Assembly (NCBI RefSeq): GCF_032027425.1
Contig: NZ_JAVSJA010000001.1
Location: 992,001-1,056,000 of the forward strand
Direction: 5' to 3'
Origin: Microcystis wesenbergii NRERC-220
GTDB taxonomy: Bacteria; Cyanobacteriota; Cyanobacteriia; Cyanobacteriales; Microcystaceae
DNA length: 64,000 nt
Of the stretch, positions 25,643 to 34,327 are shown piece after piece. The notes beneath the pieces were generated by a model. It was not told the DNA's origin. It saw nothing but the letters and a program-made list of their open reading frames with translations, and did no database searches. Within the stretch, counting starts at the first letter, position 1. Each line of letters opens with the position of its first letter. A program made the translations under genes and the position numbers.

Positions 25643-26284
25643 ATGGCACCAGCTGATCCCGATCGTATTTTAAGACTGTTACCCCTGTTCGCCGGCATCG
25701 TCGGGGGTACGGTATTAATGTTTAATCGTTTTGCCACTGCCGATTTAACCCCATCGCAAGCGCGTTCCGATGTGATGGGAGTGATTTTGAGTGGGGTTTT
25801 AATTTTGGTGGGTTTAATCTGGCAAAGAGTTCAACCCCGCTTACCGGATGCTGTGGAATTAATCGGGCGCGAAGGCCTGGAATTTGCCACAGATTTGCCA
25901 GAACCGGTTAAAATTGAGCTTGCCTGGGCTTCCCATTTACTTTTAACTAACACCGCCACAAAATCTCTGATCGTTTATTATCAGGGACAGGTTTTATTAC
26001 GTCGCGGTATCTTAAGCCAGAATTCTGAAGTTAAAGTTAGTAATATTATCAAAAGAGTTTTAGAAACCGGTAAAGCAGTTTATTTAGTTAATTTAAATTT
26101 ATATCCCGCTAAAATCGAGTTTGACTATTTGCCAGAAAACACCCAAGGCTTAATCTGTCAACCCATCGGTAAGGAAGGGGTGTTAATTTTGGCGGCAAAT
26201 GCGCCGCGCAGTTATACTAAACAAGATGAAATTTGGATCGAGGGAATTGCTGATAAATTAGCCAACACTTTCAGTCAGTTTTAG
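25643..26284 (+). CDS. cofactor assembly of complex C subunit B (CCB2/CCB4-like)
   Basis: 213 residues with two N-terminal transmembrane helices (about 12-30 and 44-62) and a soluble GAF-like C-terminal domain (YYQGQVLLRRGIL, IEGIADKLANTF). This is the layout of cyanobacterial CCB2/CCB4 proteins, which help attach haem c-i to cytochrome b6. Its position right after rpaB, 9 bp away, is a conserved cyanobacterial pairing as far as I know. With petL also in the window, two b6f-related genes lie within 3 kb, though not in one operon. Confidence 0.82.
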   Translation: MAPADPDRILRLLPLFAGIVGGTVLMFNRFATADLTPSQARSDVMGVILSGVLILVGLIWQRVQPRLPDAVELIGREGLEFATDLPEPVKIELAWASHLLLTNTATKSLIVYYQGQVLLRRGILSQNSEVKVSNIIKRVLETGKAVYLVNLNLYPAKIEFDYLPENTQGLICQPIGKEGVLILAANAPRSYTKQDEIWIEGIADKLANTFSQF

Positions 26285-26365
26285 ACGATTTCAGTAATAT
26301 TTAAGAATTTGGTTAAGATGAGAGTAGGCAATTAGCGATCGACTTGTAGCTAAGGATTTTAACCG

Positions 26366-26920
26366 ATGACTCAAACTGGTGAAACCGTTACCTATTCGCT
26401 GGAATCCGTCCTGACAAGGATCGAGGGTAAAATCGACAATTTTCAAAGGGATGTTAATCAAAAATTTGATACTCTCCAGAGGGATGTAGATCAGAAAATC
26501 GACTCTTTCCACAGAGATGTGGATCAGAAAATAGATTCCTTCCAGAGAGATGTTAATCAAAAATTTGAAACCTTCCAAAAAGATGTGGATCAAAAATTTG
26601 ACACTCTCCAAAAAGATGTGGATCAAAAATTTGATACTCTCCAAAAAGATGTGGATCAAAAATTTGACACTCTCCAAAAAGATGTTAATGATTTAAAAGT
26701 GGAACCCACAGAAATAAAGGGAGAGATTAAAACTCTGACTGAAAAAGTCGCAGGTATCGATAAACGACTGGAAAAAGTCGAGGATAGTTATGCAATCCTA
26801 GTTAAAGATATTGCTGACTTAAAAGGGTTTAAATCCCTGATTATCCCGATGGTTGTGGCTTTTTTAAGTGCTGTGGTCACTTTAGGATTGCACGGCTTTT
26901 TTCTTGGCAACAAACCTTAA
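26366..26920 (+). CDS. coiled-coil, membrane-anchored hypothetical protein with 11-residue repeats
   Basis: 184 residues. After a short N-terminus (MTQTGETVTYSLESVLTRIE) come about nine tandem 11-residue units of the type FDTLQKDVDQK (33 bp in DNA). A Glu/Lys-rich coiled coil (TEKVAGIDKRLEKVEDSYA) follows, then one C-terminal helix (SLIIPMVVAFLSAVVTLGL). It probably projects a long rod into the cytoplasm from a tail anchor. The neighbour at 26965-27387 is the same protein with fewer repeats. No known family is recognised. Confidence 0.75.
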   Translation: MTQTGETVTYSLESVLTRIEGKIDNFQRDVNQKFDTLQRDVDQKIDSFHRDVDQKIDSFQRDVNQKFETFQKDVDQKFDTLQKDVDQKFDTLQKDVDQKFDTLQKDVNDLKVEPTEIKGEIKTLTEKVAGIDKRLEKVEDSYAILVKDIADLKGFKSLIIPMVVAFLSAVVTLGLHGFFLGNKP

Positions 26921-26964
26921 TTTTTTATGTCAAGAAAGTAGTTATTTGCAAGAGGTTTTTAATT

Positions 26965-27387
26965 ATGACACAAACTAGCGAAACCGTTACCTATTCTCTC
27001 GAATCTGTCCTGACAAGGATCGAGAGTAAAATCGACACCCTCCAAAGAGATGTTAATCAGAAAATCGACAATCTCCAAAGAGATATGGATCACAAATTTG
27101 ACAGTCTCCAAAAAGATGTTAATCAAAAATTTGACACTCTCCAAAAAGATGTTAATGATTTAAAGGTGGAAGTCACAGAAATCAAAGGAGATATTAAAAC
27201 TCTTGATCAGAAAGTCGAAGCGATGGATAAACGACTGGAAAAAGTCGAGGATAGTTATGCAATCCTAGTTAAAGATATTGCTGACTTGAAAGGGTTTAAA
27301 TCTCTGATTATCCCCATGGTTGTGGCTTTTTTAAGTGCCGTGGTCACTTTGGGATTGCGCGGCTTTTTTCTTGGCAATAAACCTTAA
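26965..27387 (+). CDS. coiled-coil, membrane-anchored paralogue with fewer repeats
   Basis: 140 residues. Both ends match the preceding gene almost residue for residue (MTQTSETVTYSLESVLTRIE at the start, VAFLSAVVTLGLRGFFLGNKP in pieces at the end). Only about five 11-residue units lie between, 44 residues fewer, which equals exactly four units. It starts 44 bp after its twin, so the pair is a tandem duplication followed by repeat-number change. The start ATG follows AGAGG. A zinc-ribbon kinase gene follows 57 bp downstream, and a shared transcript is possible. Confidence 0.75.
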   Translation: MTQTSETVTYSLESVLTRIESKIDTLQRDVNQKIDNLQRDMDHKFDSLQKDVNQKFDTLQKDVNDLKVEVTEIKGDIKTLDQKVEAMDKRLEKVEDSYAILVKDIADLKGFKSLIIPMVVAFLSAVVTLGLRGFFLGNKP

Positions 27388-27444
27388 ATATATCAGTGGA
27401 TATTTTAATCATCAAGTTTATTTTGTACTCTACCAATAAAATCC

Positions 27445-28992
27445 ATGAGTTTTTGCATTAATCCTCATTGTCCTAAACCGAAAAGTATCAAGGAGAGTCG
27501 TTACTGTCAATCCTGTGGTTCCGACTTGCTTTTAAATGGTAAATATCGAGTCACAAATTTATTGAGTGCCAAAGGTGGATTTGGTAATACCTATGAAGTG
27601 ATAGATGAACGTAAAATACCCAAAGTATTAAAAGTTCTTACCTACGATTCCAGCAAAGCTATTGATTTATTTCAACAGGAAGCCAATCTTTTAAAACAAT
27701 TAAATCACCCCGGTATTCCCAAAGGAGAAAACTATTTTATTTATCATCCCCGGGAGAGTCAAACTGCTTTACACTGTTTAGTCATGGAGAAAATTGCTGG
27801 TATTGACTTAGAAGAATATCAAAAACAAAGAGGATTTAAACCGATTGATTATCATCTCGCTTTGGATTGGTTAACTCAGTTAGCTAATATTCTCCACGAA
27901 GTTCATAAACATAAATTCTATCATCGCGACATCAAACCCTCTAATATTATCTTAAAACCCAATGGTCAATTAGTTTTAATTGATTTTGGGGCAGCGCGAC
28001 AAGTCACTAAAACCGTCCTAGCAGGAGGTAAAAATACGGGAATTTATACCCCCGGATATGCTCCTCCCGAACAATCTCTCGGTCACTCTGTCCCCCAATC
28101 AGACTTTTATGCTTTGGGCAAAACTTTCGTCTTTTTGTTAACCGGTAAAGAACCCAGTGACCCGAAAATTTATAATATTAATACCAATGAATTTAACTGG
28201 CGTAAATATGCCCCAAAAATCCCTTCTCGATTAGCAGATTTTATCGATAATTTAATGGCAGAAAAACCTATTGATCGACCTAAAGATACCAAAACTTTGC
28301 TAAAAATTATTACTGATATTAAAGCTAATCTCCATCAAACTAAAAAAACTAAAAATTCTTCTCCTGAAAAACCTAGAATTATTCCTATTCCCAATCCTGC
28401 ACTTATTTCTTTAATCGCTGCAATTTCTCCCAGTTATGCTGGTTTTTGGCTCCGGTTAAAAGCCTCTTTAATTGATTTTTTTATCGTTCTTATTCTCGCC
28501 GCTTTATTAGGTGGTTATATCTGTTTTCGCTTACAAAAATGGTCAACTTTTCAAGATTTAAATCTTAATTTTGATATTCCCAAAGAAATCTGGGTTTACT
28601 ATGCCGCGGGATTAAGTGCAGCTGGAACAACAATTATCGGTTTTGCTTTATTTATAGCGGCAATTATCTATAATATTCAAGCCAAAATCAACTTTACTCA
28701 CGAGCATATTGCCATTCTTAGCGCCCTCGGTTTAGGAATAGTTATTAAATGGTTATATTACGTTTTCTTAGAATATCTTTTTAAAGCCACTATTGGTAAA
28801 ATGTTTTTTGATTTATCCGTCACCGATAGCCAAGGCCGACGCATATCTTTTGCGAGAGCCAATCGCCGCTACTTACTAAAATTTCTCTCCACTGCTCCCT
28901 TATATTTGGGCTTTTTACTGGCAGCCTGGACAAAGAAAAAACGCACCCTTCATGACATGATTTCCGGTACACAAATCCGCAAAAAAAAGTAA
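27445..28992 (+). CDS. zinc-ribbon Ser/Thr protein kinase fused to an RDD membrane domain
   Basis: 515 residues. An N-terminal zinc ribbon (C4, C9, C21, C24) is followed by a eukaryotic-type kinase (about 33-285) with glycine loop GGFGNTYEV, Lys in KVLKVL, HRDIKPSN, DFGAAR and PGYAPPEQ. A linker leads to an RDD domain with about four membrane helices (about 330-510), including KATIGKMFFDLSV and TLHDMISGTQI. All catalytic motifs are intact. Cyanobacterial kinases often start with such a zinc ribbon; the RDD anchor would hold the kinase on a membrane. Substrate and signal are unknown. Confidence 0.9.
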   Translation: MSFCINPHCPKPKSIKESRYCQSCGSDLLLNGKYRVTNLLSAKGGFGNTYEVIDERKIPKVLKVLTYDSSKAIDLFQQEANLLKQLNHPGIPKGENYFIYHPRESQTALHCLVMEKIAGIDLEEYQKQRGFKPIDYHLALDWLTQLANILHEVHKHKFYHRDIKPSNIILKPNGQLVLIDFGAARQVTKTVLAGGKNTGIYTPGYAPPEQSLGHSVPQSDFYALGKTFVFLLTGKEPSDPKIYNINTNEFNWRKYAPKIPSRLADFIDNLMAEKPIDRPKDTKTLLKIITDIKANLHQTKKTKNSSPEKPRIIPIPNPALISLIAAISPSYAGFWLRLKASLIDFFIVLILAALLGGYICFRLQKWSTFQDLNLNFDIPKEIWVYYAAGLSAAGTTIIGFALFIAAIIYNIQAKINFTHEHIAILSALGLGIVIKWLYYVFLEYLFKATIGKMFFDLSVTDSQGRRISFARANRRYLLKFLSTAPLYLGFLLAAWTKKKRTLHDMISGTQIRKKK

Positions 28993-29040
28993 CCAGAACC
29001 TAGAAAAGTAGGGAGATGAGAGCGGGACGATAGGATAAAA

Positions 29041-29853
29041 TTAACTACAATAGGGACAAGATATTCCCGCTCGGTAATTTGGGGATTGTTGATCTTTTTC
29101 ATCGATGGGATGACCGCAAGCGGGACACATTTCATAATGTCCTACCTCTAAATTAGCTGTTAGGGCCACTCTTTGATCGAAAACAAAACATTCTCCTTGC
29201 CAAAGACTCTGATCGGGACTAACTTCTTCTAAGTATTTCAAAATACCTCCCTCTAGCTGATAAACTTGAGAAAAGCCTTGATTTAATAAAAAAGCTGCCG
29301 CCTTTTCACAGCGAATTCCCCCCGTACAAAAAAGAGCTATTTTCTTATTGTTAATACTATCAAAATTTTCCTGAATATACTCGGGAAATTGGCGAAAATG
29401 CTGGATTTCCGGGTTAAGCGCTCCCGCAAAAGTACCGATCGCCACTTCATAATTATTACGAGTATCGATAACTACCACGTCCGGCTCTTTCAGTAATTGG
29501 TTCCACTGTTCAGTTTTGAGATGAATTCCTGTTTTTTCGAGAGGATTAGCCTTGGGTTGACCAAAAGTGACAATTTCCTGTTTTAAGCGAATTTTTAAGC
29601 GTTGAAAGGGCAAATAATCACAAACAGACTCTTTCACCTCTAGATTAGCTAAACGAGTATCGGTTTTTAACCAACTAATCACCTCCGCGATCGCTTGACG
29701 GTTTCCTGCGATCGTTGCATTAATCCCCTCGGCTGCCAGAAGAATAGTTCCTTTAATTCCTCTTTCTTGGCAGTATTTTTGTATTTCTGGCTGTTTTTGA
29801 CGATAATCTGACAAAGCCACAAACTGGTAAAAAGTGGCGACTAGATAAGACAT
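29041..29853 (-). CDS. trhO: tRNA uridine(34) hydroxylase TrhO, rhodanese family
   Basis: About 270 residues. The N-terminal acylphosphatase-like region contains GTILLAAEGINATIAG. The rhodanese domain (about 120-215) contains VVIDTRNNYEVAIG and the catalytic Cys in CTGGIRCEK. The C-terminal Cys-rich tail is CPACGHPIDE...CPYCS. TrhO (YceA) makes 5-hydroxyuridine at position 34 of tRNAs that read NNU/NNA codons, which include tRNA-Ala(UGC) encoded just upstream. I start at ATG 29853 (MSYLVATFYQ); the codons before it are probably untranslated. Confidence 0.93.
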   Translation of the reverse strand: MSYLVATFYQFVALSDYRQKQPEIQKYCQERGIKGTILLAAEGINATIAGNRQAIAEVISWLKTDTRLANLEVKESVCDYLPFQRLKIRLKQEIVTFGQPKANPLEKTGIHLKTEQWNQLLKEPDVVVIDTRNNYEVAIGTFAGALNPEIQHFRQFPEYIQENFDSINNKKIALFCTGGIRCEKAAAFLLNQGFSQVYQLEGGILKYLEEVSPDQSLWQGECFVFDQRVALTANLEVGHYEMCPACGHPIDEKDQQSPNYRAGISCPYCS

Positions 29854-29930
29854 GGCAGGCAAGGGAAAAATTAACTTGTAATATTTTTCACTATAGGTTA
29901 TAATAACGAGAGTGTCTCAAAAACCAGATC

Positions 29931-30003
29931 GGGGGTTTAGCTCAGTTGGTAGAGCGCCTGCTTTGCAAGCAGGATGTCAGCGGTTCGAGTCCGCTAACCT
30001 CCA
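29931..30003 (+). tRNA. trnA-UGC: tRNA-Ala (anticodon TGC)
   Basis: A 73-nt cloverleaf. The acceptor stem GGGGGTT pairs with AACCTCC and includes the G3-U70 wobble that is the identity mark of alanine tRNAs. The anticodon stem CCTGC/GCAGG holds loop TTTGCAA. The T loop is TTCGAGT. The 3' CCA is not encoded. Confidence 0.97.
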
Positions 30004-30056
30004 TAGTTTCCCTTTTGCCTGGTGATTAGCTCAATTCTTTTTGGGGAGACAATTAG

Positions 30057-30276
30057 CTAGGGTTTGCTGAAAAAATCTAAAAACCTTGTTGGGTAAGACT
30101 TTTAGACCTTTTGTCAATCAAAAAGTACCAGATATGGGAGTGATCGGGGGGAAATTTCCTGGACTTTTTCCCTGAAAATTAGGTAATTGACCCCCTCAAA
30201 ATCGGTAAAACCCTACACCCCACACCCCACACCCCACACCCTGTCCCCACGAAAAACTTTTTGCCGCAGACCCTAG
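30057..30276. mobile_element. MITE-like element with CTAGGGTTTGC ends
   Basis: It begins CTAGGGTTTGCTGAAAAA and ends TTGCCGCAGACCCTAG, inverted repeats with CTAG at both edges. It fills almost the whole gap between tRNA-Ala and recO. An internal ACACCCC tract repeats near 30221-30240. It has no coding capacity and lies 11 bp before recO, so it may supply or disturb recO's upstream region. Confidence 0.7.
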
Positions 30277-30290
30277 TTAATTATTAAATG

Positions 30291-31070
30291 ATGTCTCGTA
30301 CCTATCAAGCTACTGGAATCAATCTGCAAGGAATGGCCTTCGGAGAAGCCGATCGCATCTTAACTATTTTGACCGCCGAATATGGTTTAATTAGAGCCAT
30401 TGCCCCTGGTGCGCGCAAGTATAAATCTTCCCTCCGGGGTAGAAGTGAACTATTTGTGGTCAATAATCTGTTAATAGTCGCAGGAAAATCCCTAGATAAG
30501 GTCGTTCAAGCCGAAACTATCGAATCTTATCCCAAATTAAGTCAAAATCTCGCCAAACTCACCGTTAGCCAATACCTCTGCGAACTGGTTTTGGCGATCG
30601 CCCTGAGCGAACAACCCCAGAGGGAATTATACGAATTAATCTGCAGCCATCTGGCCAGAATTGAAGTCCTCGACGAAAATGAATACATACTTCCCTACCT
30701 TTGTCAAGCAATTTTTCATTTCTTAATAATTGCTGGCTTAGTACCGCAAGTTCATAACTGCCTGTTGACGGGAAAAGCTTTAATTGGGGAAAATTGCCTA
30801 GGATTTAGTTTTGAGGCAGGGGGAATAATAGATCTAGCTGCCCTGACAGAAACAATCAACCCGCCCAAAATCGATAGTAAACTGACGTTGCAAGAACTGC
30901 AATTACTGCAATGCTTAGGAAAAACCGATTTTCCCCCACCAGAAAACCCTGCCTCAGAACTAGCTTGGATTAACCTCGATCGCCTGCTGCGCCGCTATAC
31001 TCAATATCATCTGGGAAAAACTTTTCGCTCCTCGGCATTAGTTGAGGGTTTATCTCCCTTAGAATTTTAA
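30291..31070 (+). CDS. recO: DNA repair protein RecO
   Basis: 259 residues. The N-terminal OB-fold contains YQATGINLQGMAFGEADRIL and LIRAIAPGARKYKSSL, which is the RecO signature. The helical C-terminal half lacks an obvious zinc-binding Cys cluster; only scattered Cys are present, as in many cyanobacterial RecO proteins. RecO loads RecA onto SSB-coated DNA with RecR. The start at 30291 (MSRTYQ) is preferred to the adjacent ATG at 30288. An MFS transporter gene follows 22 bp downstream. Confidence 0.94.
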   Translation: MSRTYQATGINLQGMAFGEADRILTILTAEYGLIRAIAPGARKYKSSLRGRSELFVVNNLLIVAGKSLDKVVQAETIESYPKLSQNLAKLTVSQYLCELVLAIALSEQPQRELYELICSHLARIEVLDENEYILPYLCQAIFHFLIIAGLVPQVHNCLLTGKALIGENCLGFSFEAGGIIDLAALTETINPPKIDSKLTLQELQLLQCLGKTDFPPPENPASELAWINLDRLLRRYTQYHLGKTFRSSALVEGLSPLEF

Positions 31071-31092
31071 ACAGATAGCAAAAATCATCATA

Positions 31093-32583
31093 ATGCAACT
31101 GTTTGACTCAGAAACTAGCGACGCTAATTCTAGCGACTCTTCCACACCTGTTTTTAATTCTTCCGATTCCTCACCGAGGCAATCCGACACAGAAACCATG
31201 AACCGCTTGCCTAAACGTGCGCCCAAATCCAATCCTAGTAAGGGTTTTGCCCCAGTGCTAAAAAACCCGCGCTTTCTCATTCTCTGGGCGGGGGGAATTT
31301 TTTCCCAATTAGCGGATAAATTCTATTTAGTCCTGATGATATCCCTAATTGCCACCCATTACCAAAAAGCCGATCAGTCGATTAGTGGCTGGGTATCGGC
31401 GATAATGATTGCTAATACAATTCCGGCGGTGTTAGTGGGTTCGGTGGCGGGTGTATATGTTGATAGATGGTTAAAAAAACAAGTTTTAGTTATTTCTAAC
31501 CTTTTACGCGGGGCTTTTGTCCTCCTCATTCCCCTATTATTGTGGTTAGTGCGCGAGCAAACTTTAGCGGTTCCCCTCGGTTGGTTGCCTGACGGTTTAA
31601 GAAATTGGCATTACCGGTTACAGGGAGAATTTAACTTACCCTTCGGTTTTTTCCTGTTGTTAGTCATTACTTTTGTTGTCTCCACCTTAACCCAATTTTT
31701 TGCCCCCGCCGAACAATCTACCCTGCCATTAGTGGTAAAACGTCGTCATCTTCTACCCGCTAATTCCCTCAACACTTTAACCACCATGGCAGTATTAATT
31801 ATCGGTTTTGCCATCGGTGAACCCCTATTAGCTTTTGCTGATAGCATTTTCGGCACTAGAGCCGGACAATTTGATATTGGCAAAGTGATGATTGTCGGTG
31901 CTTTTTATATAATTGCCGGTTTAATTCTAATTATCCTGCGAACTAACGAAAAATATGTTATTCCTACCGCAGAACAGCCCCATGTTTGGGAAGATATCCG
32001 CGACGGCATTCGTTACCTCAACAAAAATCATAAAGTTCGTAACGCTCTGATTCAATTAGTCATCTTATTCTGTATTTTTGCTGCCCTATCAGTATTAGCT
32101 GTCAGTATGGCTGAAAAACTACCCGGGTTAAAAGCTTCTCAATTCGGCTTTTTATTAGCCTCCTGTGGTGCAGGAATGGCAGTTAGTGCCATTACTTTGG
32201 GTTATTGGGGCCAAAAATTCTCCCACACCCAATTAAGTCTCTGGGGTTCCCTGGGTATGGCGGCAGCTTTAATCGGTTTATCCCTAGCCACAAAGAGTTT
32301 AATTTTAGCCTTCGCTATGACCGCTTTATTAGGGATTTTTGCCGCTTTAGTCGGGGTTCCCATGCAAACTACCCTACAGGCAGATACACCCCCCGAAATG
32401 CGCGGTAAAGTCTTTGGTTTAGAAAATAATGCCGTTAATATTGCCCTCTCTTTACCCTTAGCTGTCGCGGGTATCGCTGAAACTCAATTCGGACTCCGAC
32501 CGGTATTATTAGCTTTAGCAGTTATGGCAGTTATCGGCGGTGGTTTTACTTGGTATGTTTCTCGCAATTTATTTAAAGATTAG
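31093..32583 (+). CDS. MFS transporter
   Basis: 496 residues with about 12 hydrophobic helices. There is a Ser/Asp-rich cytoplasmic N-terminus of about 55 residues before the first helix (FLILWAGGIFSQLADKFYLV). The loop VAGVYVDRWLKKQVL near residue 120 fits the A-motif position of the major facilitator superfamily. It resembles efflux-type members; the substrate cannot be read from sequence. It follows recO by 22 bp and could share its transcript. No strong terminator follows, but a 16-bp-arm palindrome lies 117 bp after the stop. Confidence 0.88.
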   Translation: MQLFDSETSDANSSDSSTPVFNSSDSSPRQSDTETMNRLPKRAPKSNPSKGFAPVLKNPRFLILWAGGIFSQLADKFYLVLMISLIATHYQKADQSISGWVSAIMIANTIPAVLVGSVAGVYVDRWLKKQVLVISNLLRGAFVLLIPLLLWLVREQTLAVPLGWLPDGLRNWHYRLQGEFNLPFGFFLLLVITFVVSTLTQFFAPAEQSTLPLVVKRRHLLPANSLNTLTTMAVLIIGFAIGEPLLAFADSIFGTRAGQFDIGKVMIVGAFYIIAGLILIILRTNEKYVIPTAEQPHVWEDIRDGIRYLNKNHKVRNALIQLVILFCIFAALSVLAVSMAEKLPGLKASQFGFLLASCGAGMAVSAITLGYWGQKFSHTQLSLWGSLGMAAALIGLSLATKSLILAFAMTALLGIFAALVGVPMQTTLQADTPPEMRGKVFGLENNAVNIALSLPLAVAGIAETQFGLRPVLLALAVMAVIGGGFTWYVSRNLFKD

Positions 32584-32660
32584 CGGAAGTTTTCAGTTAT
32601 CAGTTATCAGGAGTCAGTTATCAGGAGTCGGTCGTCAGGAGTCAGGAGATTGCTTTTATT
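32584..32660. repeat. short direct repeats of the CAGTTAT / CAGGAGT type
   Basis: CAGTTAT occurs several times and CAGGAGT several times, interleaved, directly after the MFS gene. It is the same class of short tandem repeat as at 14101 and 48168. Confidence 0.75.
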
Positions 32661-32699
32661 TATTCTCCTATCTCCCCGGCAAAGAAGCGAAACTAAAAT

Positions 32700-32732
32700 A
32701 GAAAACGGGTTTCTTCAAGAAACCCGTTTTCT
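32700..32732. repeat. palindrome with perfect 16-bp arms (AGAAAACGGGTTTCTT)
   Basis: The arms are exact and separated by a single C. There is no T-run after it, so it is a dispersed palindromic repeat rather than a classic terminator. Relatives are at 34833-34895 and 43565-43592, all in spacers after stop codons. Confidence 0.88.
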
Positions 32733-32829
32733 AAGTAAGTCTTGTCAAGTAACCTTAAACTTGTTAGAATCAAAGAGTTGTTATTTTCTGGCAGTCATTC
32801 ACCGCTCAGATTAGTTAAGATGATATGAC

Positions 32830-33822
32830 ATGACTAATAATATTGACCATGATCGCTTATTTAAGGAGTTAATATCAACCTTTTTTGTCGAATTTATCGA
32901 TTTATTTTTTCCTCAAGTAATGGATTATTTAGATAGGGACTCGATTACTTTTTTAGACAAAGAAGTATTTACCGATGTCACGGAAGGAGAAAAGCATGAA
33001 AGCGATTTAGTCGCACAGGTTAAGTTTCGAGGAAAAGAATCTTTCTTTCTGATTCATCTGGAGGCGCAGCAAAGTTCCCGCCAGTGGTTTAACCGGCGAA
33101 TGTTTACTTATTTTGCTCGCTTTCATGAGAAATTTGTCTTACCGATTTATCCCATTGTAATTTTTTCTTATTCAAAGCCAAAAAGAGAAGCGATTAGTCA
33201 ATATGTGGTCGATTTTCCCGATTTTAAAGTCTTAGAATTTAACTATCAGGTAGTGCAGTTAAATCGATTAAATTGGCGAGATTTTCTCAATCAGCAGAAT
33301 CCAGTTGCTTCGGCTTTGATGGCTAAGATGAACATTGCCGAGAAAGAGCGAGCTAAGGTTAAAGCGGAATGTCTGCGCTTGTTAATCACTTTAAGGTTAG
33401 ATGCGGCGAGAATGCAATTGATTTCTGGATTTATTGATACTTATCTCAATCTAAATCCGGTGGAAGAGAGACAATTTCAAGAAGAGATTAGCACATTTAG
33501 TCAACCCGTACAGGAGGGAGTTATGCAAATTACCACCAGTTGGATGCGTCAAGGTATTGAACAAGGTATTGAACAAGGTATCGAACAAGGTATTGAACGG
33601 GGTATCGAACAAGGTATTGAACGGGGTATTGAACAAGGTATCGAACGCGAAAAGACGTTTATTATTCGCCAACTTAAACGCAAGTTAGGGGAGATTAATC
33701 CTGCATTAGAAACTAAAATCATGCAGTTAAGTATTGATGATGTCGAAGCATTAGGAGAAGCTTTATTCGACTTCTCTACGGTTGAAGATTTAATCAATTG
33801 GTTAAATACTTTAACTGCCTAG
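32830..33822 (+). CDS. Rpn-type/PD-(D/E)XK nuclease-like protein with DUF4351 C-terminus
   Basis: 330 residues. The N-terminal domain (about 1-200) has HDRLFKELISTFF, SDLVAQVKF and IHLEAQQ, the Asp...HLEAQ pattern of Rpn-like nucleases. The tail from about 275 (IIRQLKRKLG, then EALFDFSTVEDLINWL) is DUF4351. Between them sits a short array of the four-residue repeat EQGI/ERGI (12-bp DNA repeats), which probably forms a helix. Such proteins are abundant in cyanobacteria; Rpn relatives cut DNA in vitro. The role here is unknown. Confidence 0.82.
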   Translation: MTNNIDHDRLFKELISTFFVEFIDLFFPQVMDYLDRDSITFLDKEVFTDVTEGEKHESDLVAQVKFRGKESFFLIHLEAQQSSRQWFNRRMFTYFARFHEKFVLPIYPIVIFSYSKPKREAISQYVVDFPDFKVLEFNYQVVQLNRLNWRDFLNQQNPVASALMAKMNIAEKERAKVKAECLRLLITLRLDAARMQLISGFIDTYLNLNPVEERQFQEEISTFSQPVQEGVMQITTSWMRQGIEQGIEQGIEQGIERGIEQGIERGIEQGIEREKTFIIRQLKRKLGEINPALETKIMQLSIDDVEALGEALFDFSTVEDLINWLNTLTA

Positions 33823-34081
33823 CTTTGACGTTAGCGATCGCATCTTCGCCATCACAAGCGGTGAGATTGCTTCGGGTGGTTTTGGCTGAAAGAGAAAAGT
33901 TAACGCGGGAAGTATCCCCCTCACAATGACCCGCTAAAATTGTCATTATAGCTTGTTGATTGAAGTGAGGTCAAAGACAATGCTTCTTACCGTAGGGTGG
34001 GAATTACTCACCAATTCACCTTGACAGGCGGCGAAAAATAGGATAACATTTGTATAATTCTTGTCAAAATACGAAGAAAAT

Positions 34082-34327
34082 ATGAGTCTAGTTATTTCCC
34101 AAGAAGTGATTAAAGCAAGTGGTTTATCAGAGGATGAACTGTTAAAAGAGATTGTTATTATGTTATTTCAACAAGATAAGATTAGCTTAGGAAAAGCAAG
34201 TGAGTTATTAGGTATTAATCAAATCAAGTTTCAACGGATGCTTTCTGAACGAGGAATTTGTATTCACTATGATGTTGCTGAGTTTCAGCAAGATATTAAG
34301 CATTTAAAAGAGAAAGGTTGGCTATGA
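34082..34327 (+). CDS. UPF0175 family antitoxin-like protein
   Basis: 81 residues from ATG 34082 (MSLVISQEVIKASGLSEDEL). The helix-turn-helix-like centre KISLGKASELLGINQIKFQRML is typical of UPF0175. The final ATGA overlaps the start of the PIN-like gene. UPF0175 with DUF3368 is a recurring toxin-antitoxin-like pair in cyanobacteria and archaea; by position this is the antitoxin. I chose this start because the upstream extension to 34061 has no support. Confidence 0.85.
   Translation: MSLVISQEVIKASGLSEDELLKEIVIMLFQQDKISLGKASELLGINQIKFQRMLSERGICIHYDVAEFQQDIKHLKEKGWL

Noticed and set aside
26423-26690. regular 33-bp repeats that could suggest a CRISPR array
   Set aside because: Units are contiguous, in frame and encode a coiled coil; there are no unique spacers and no cas genes.
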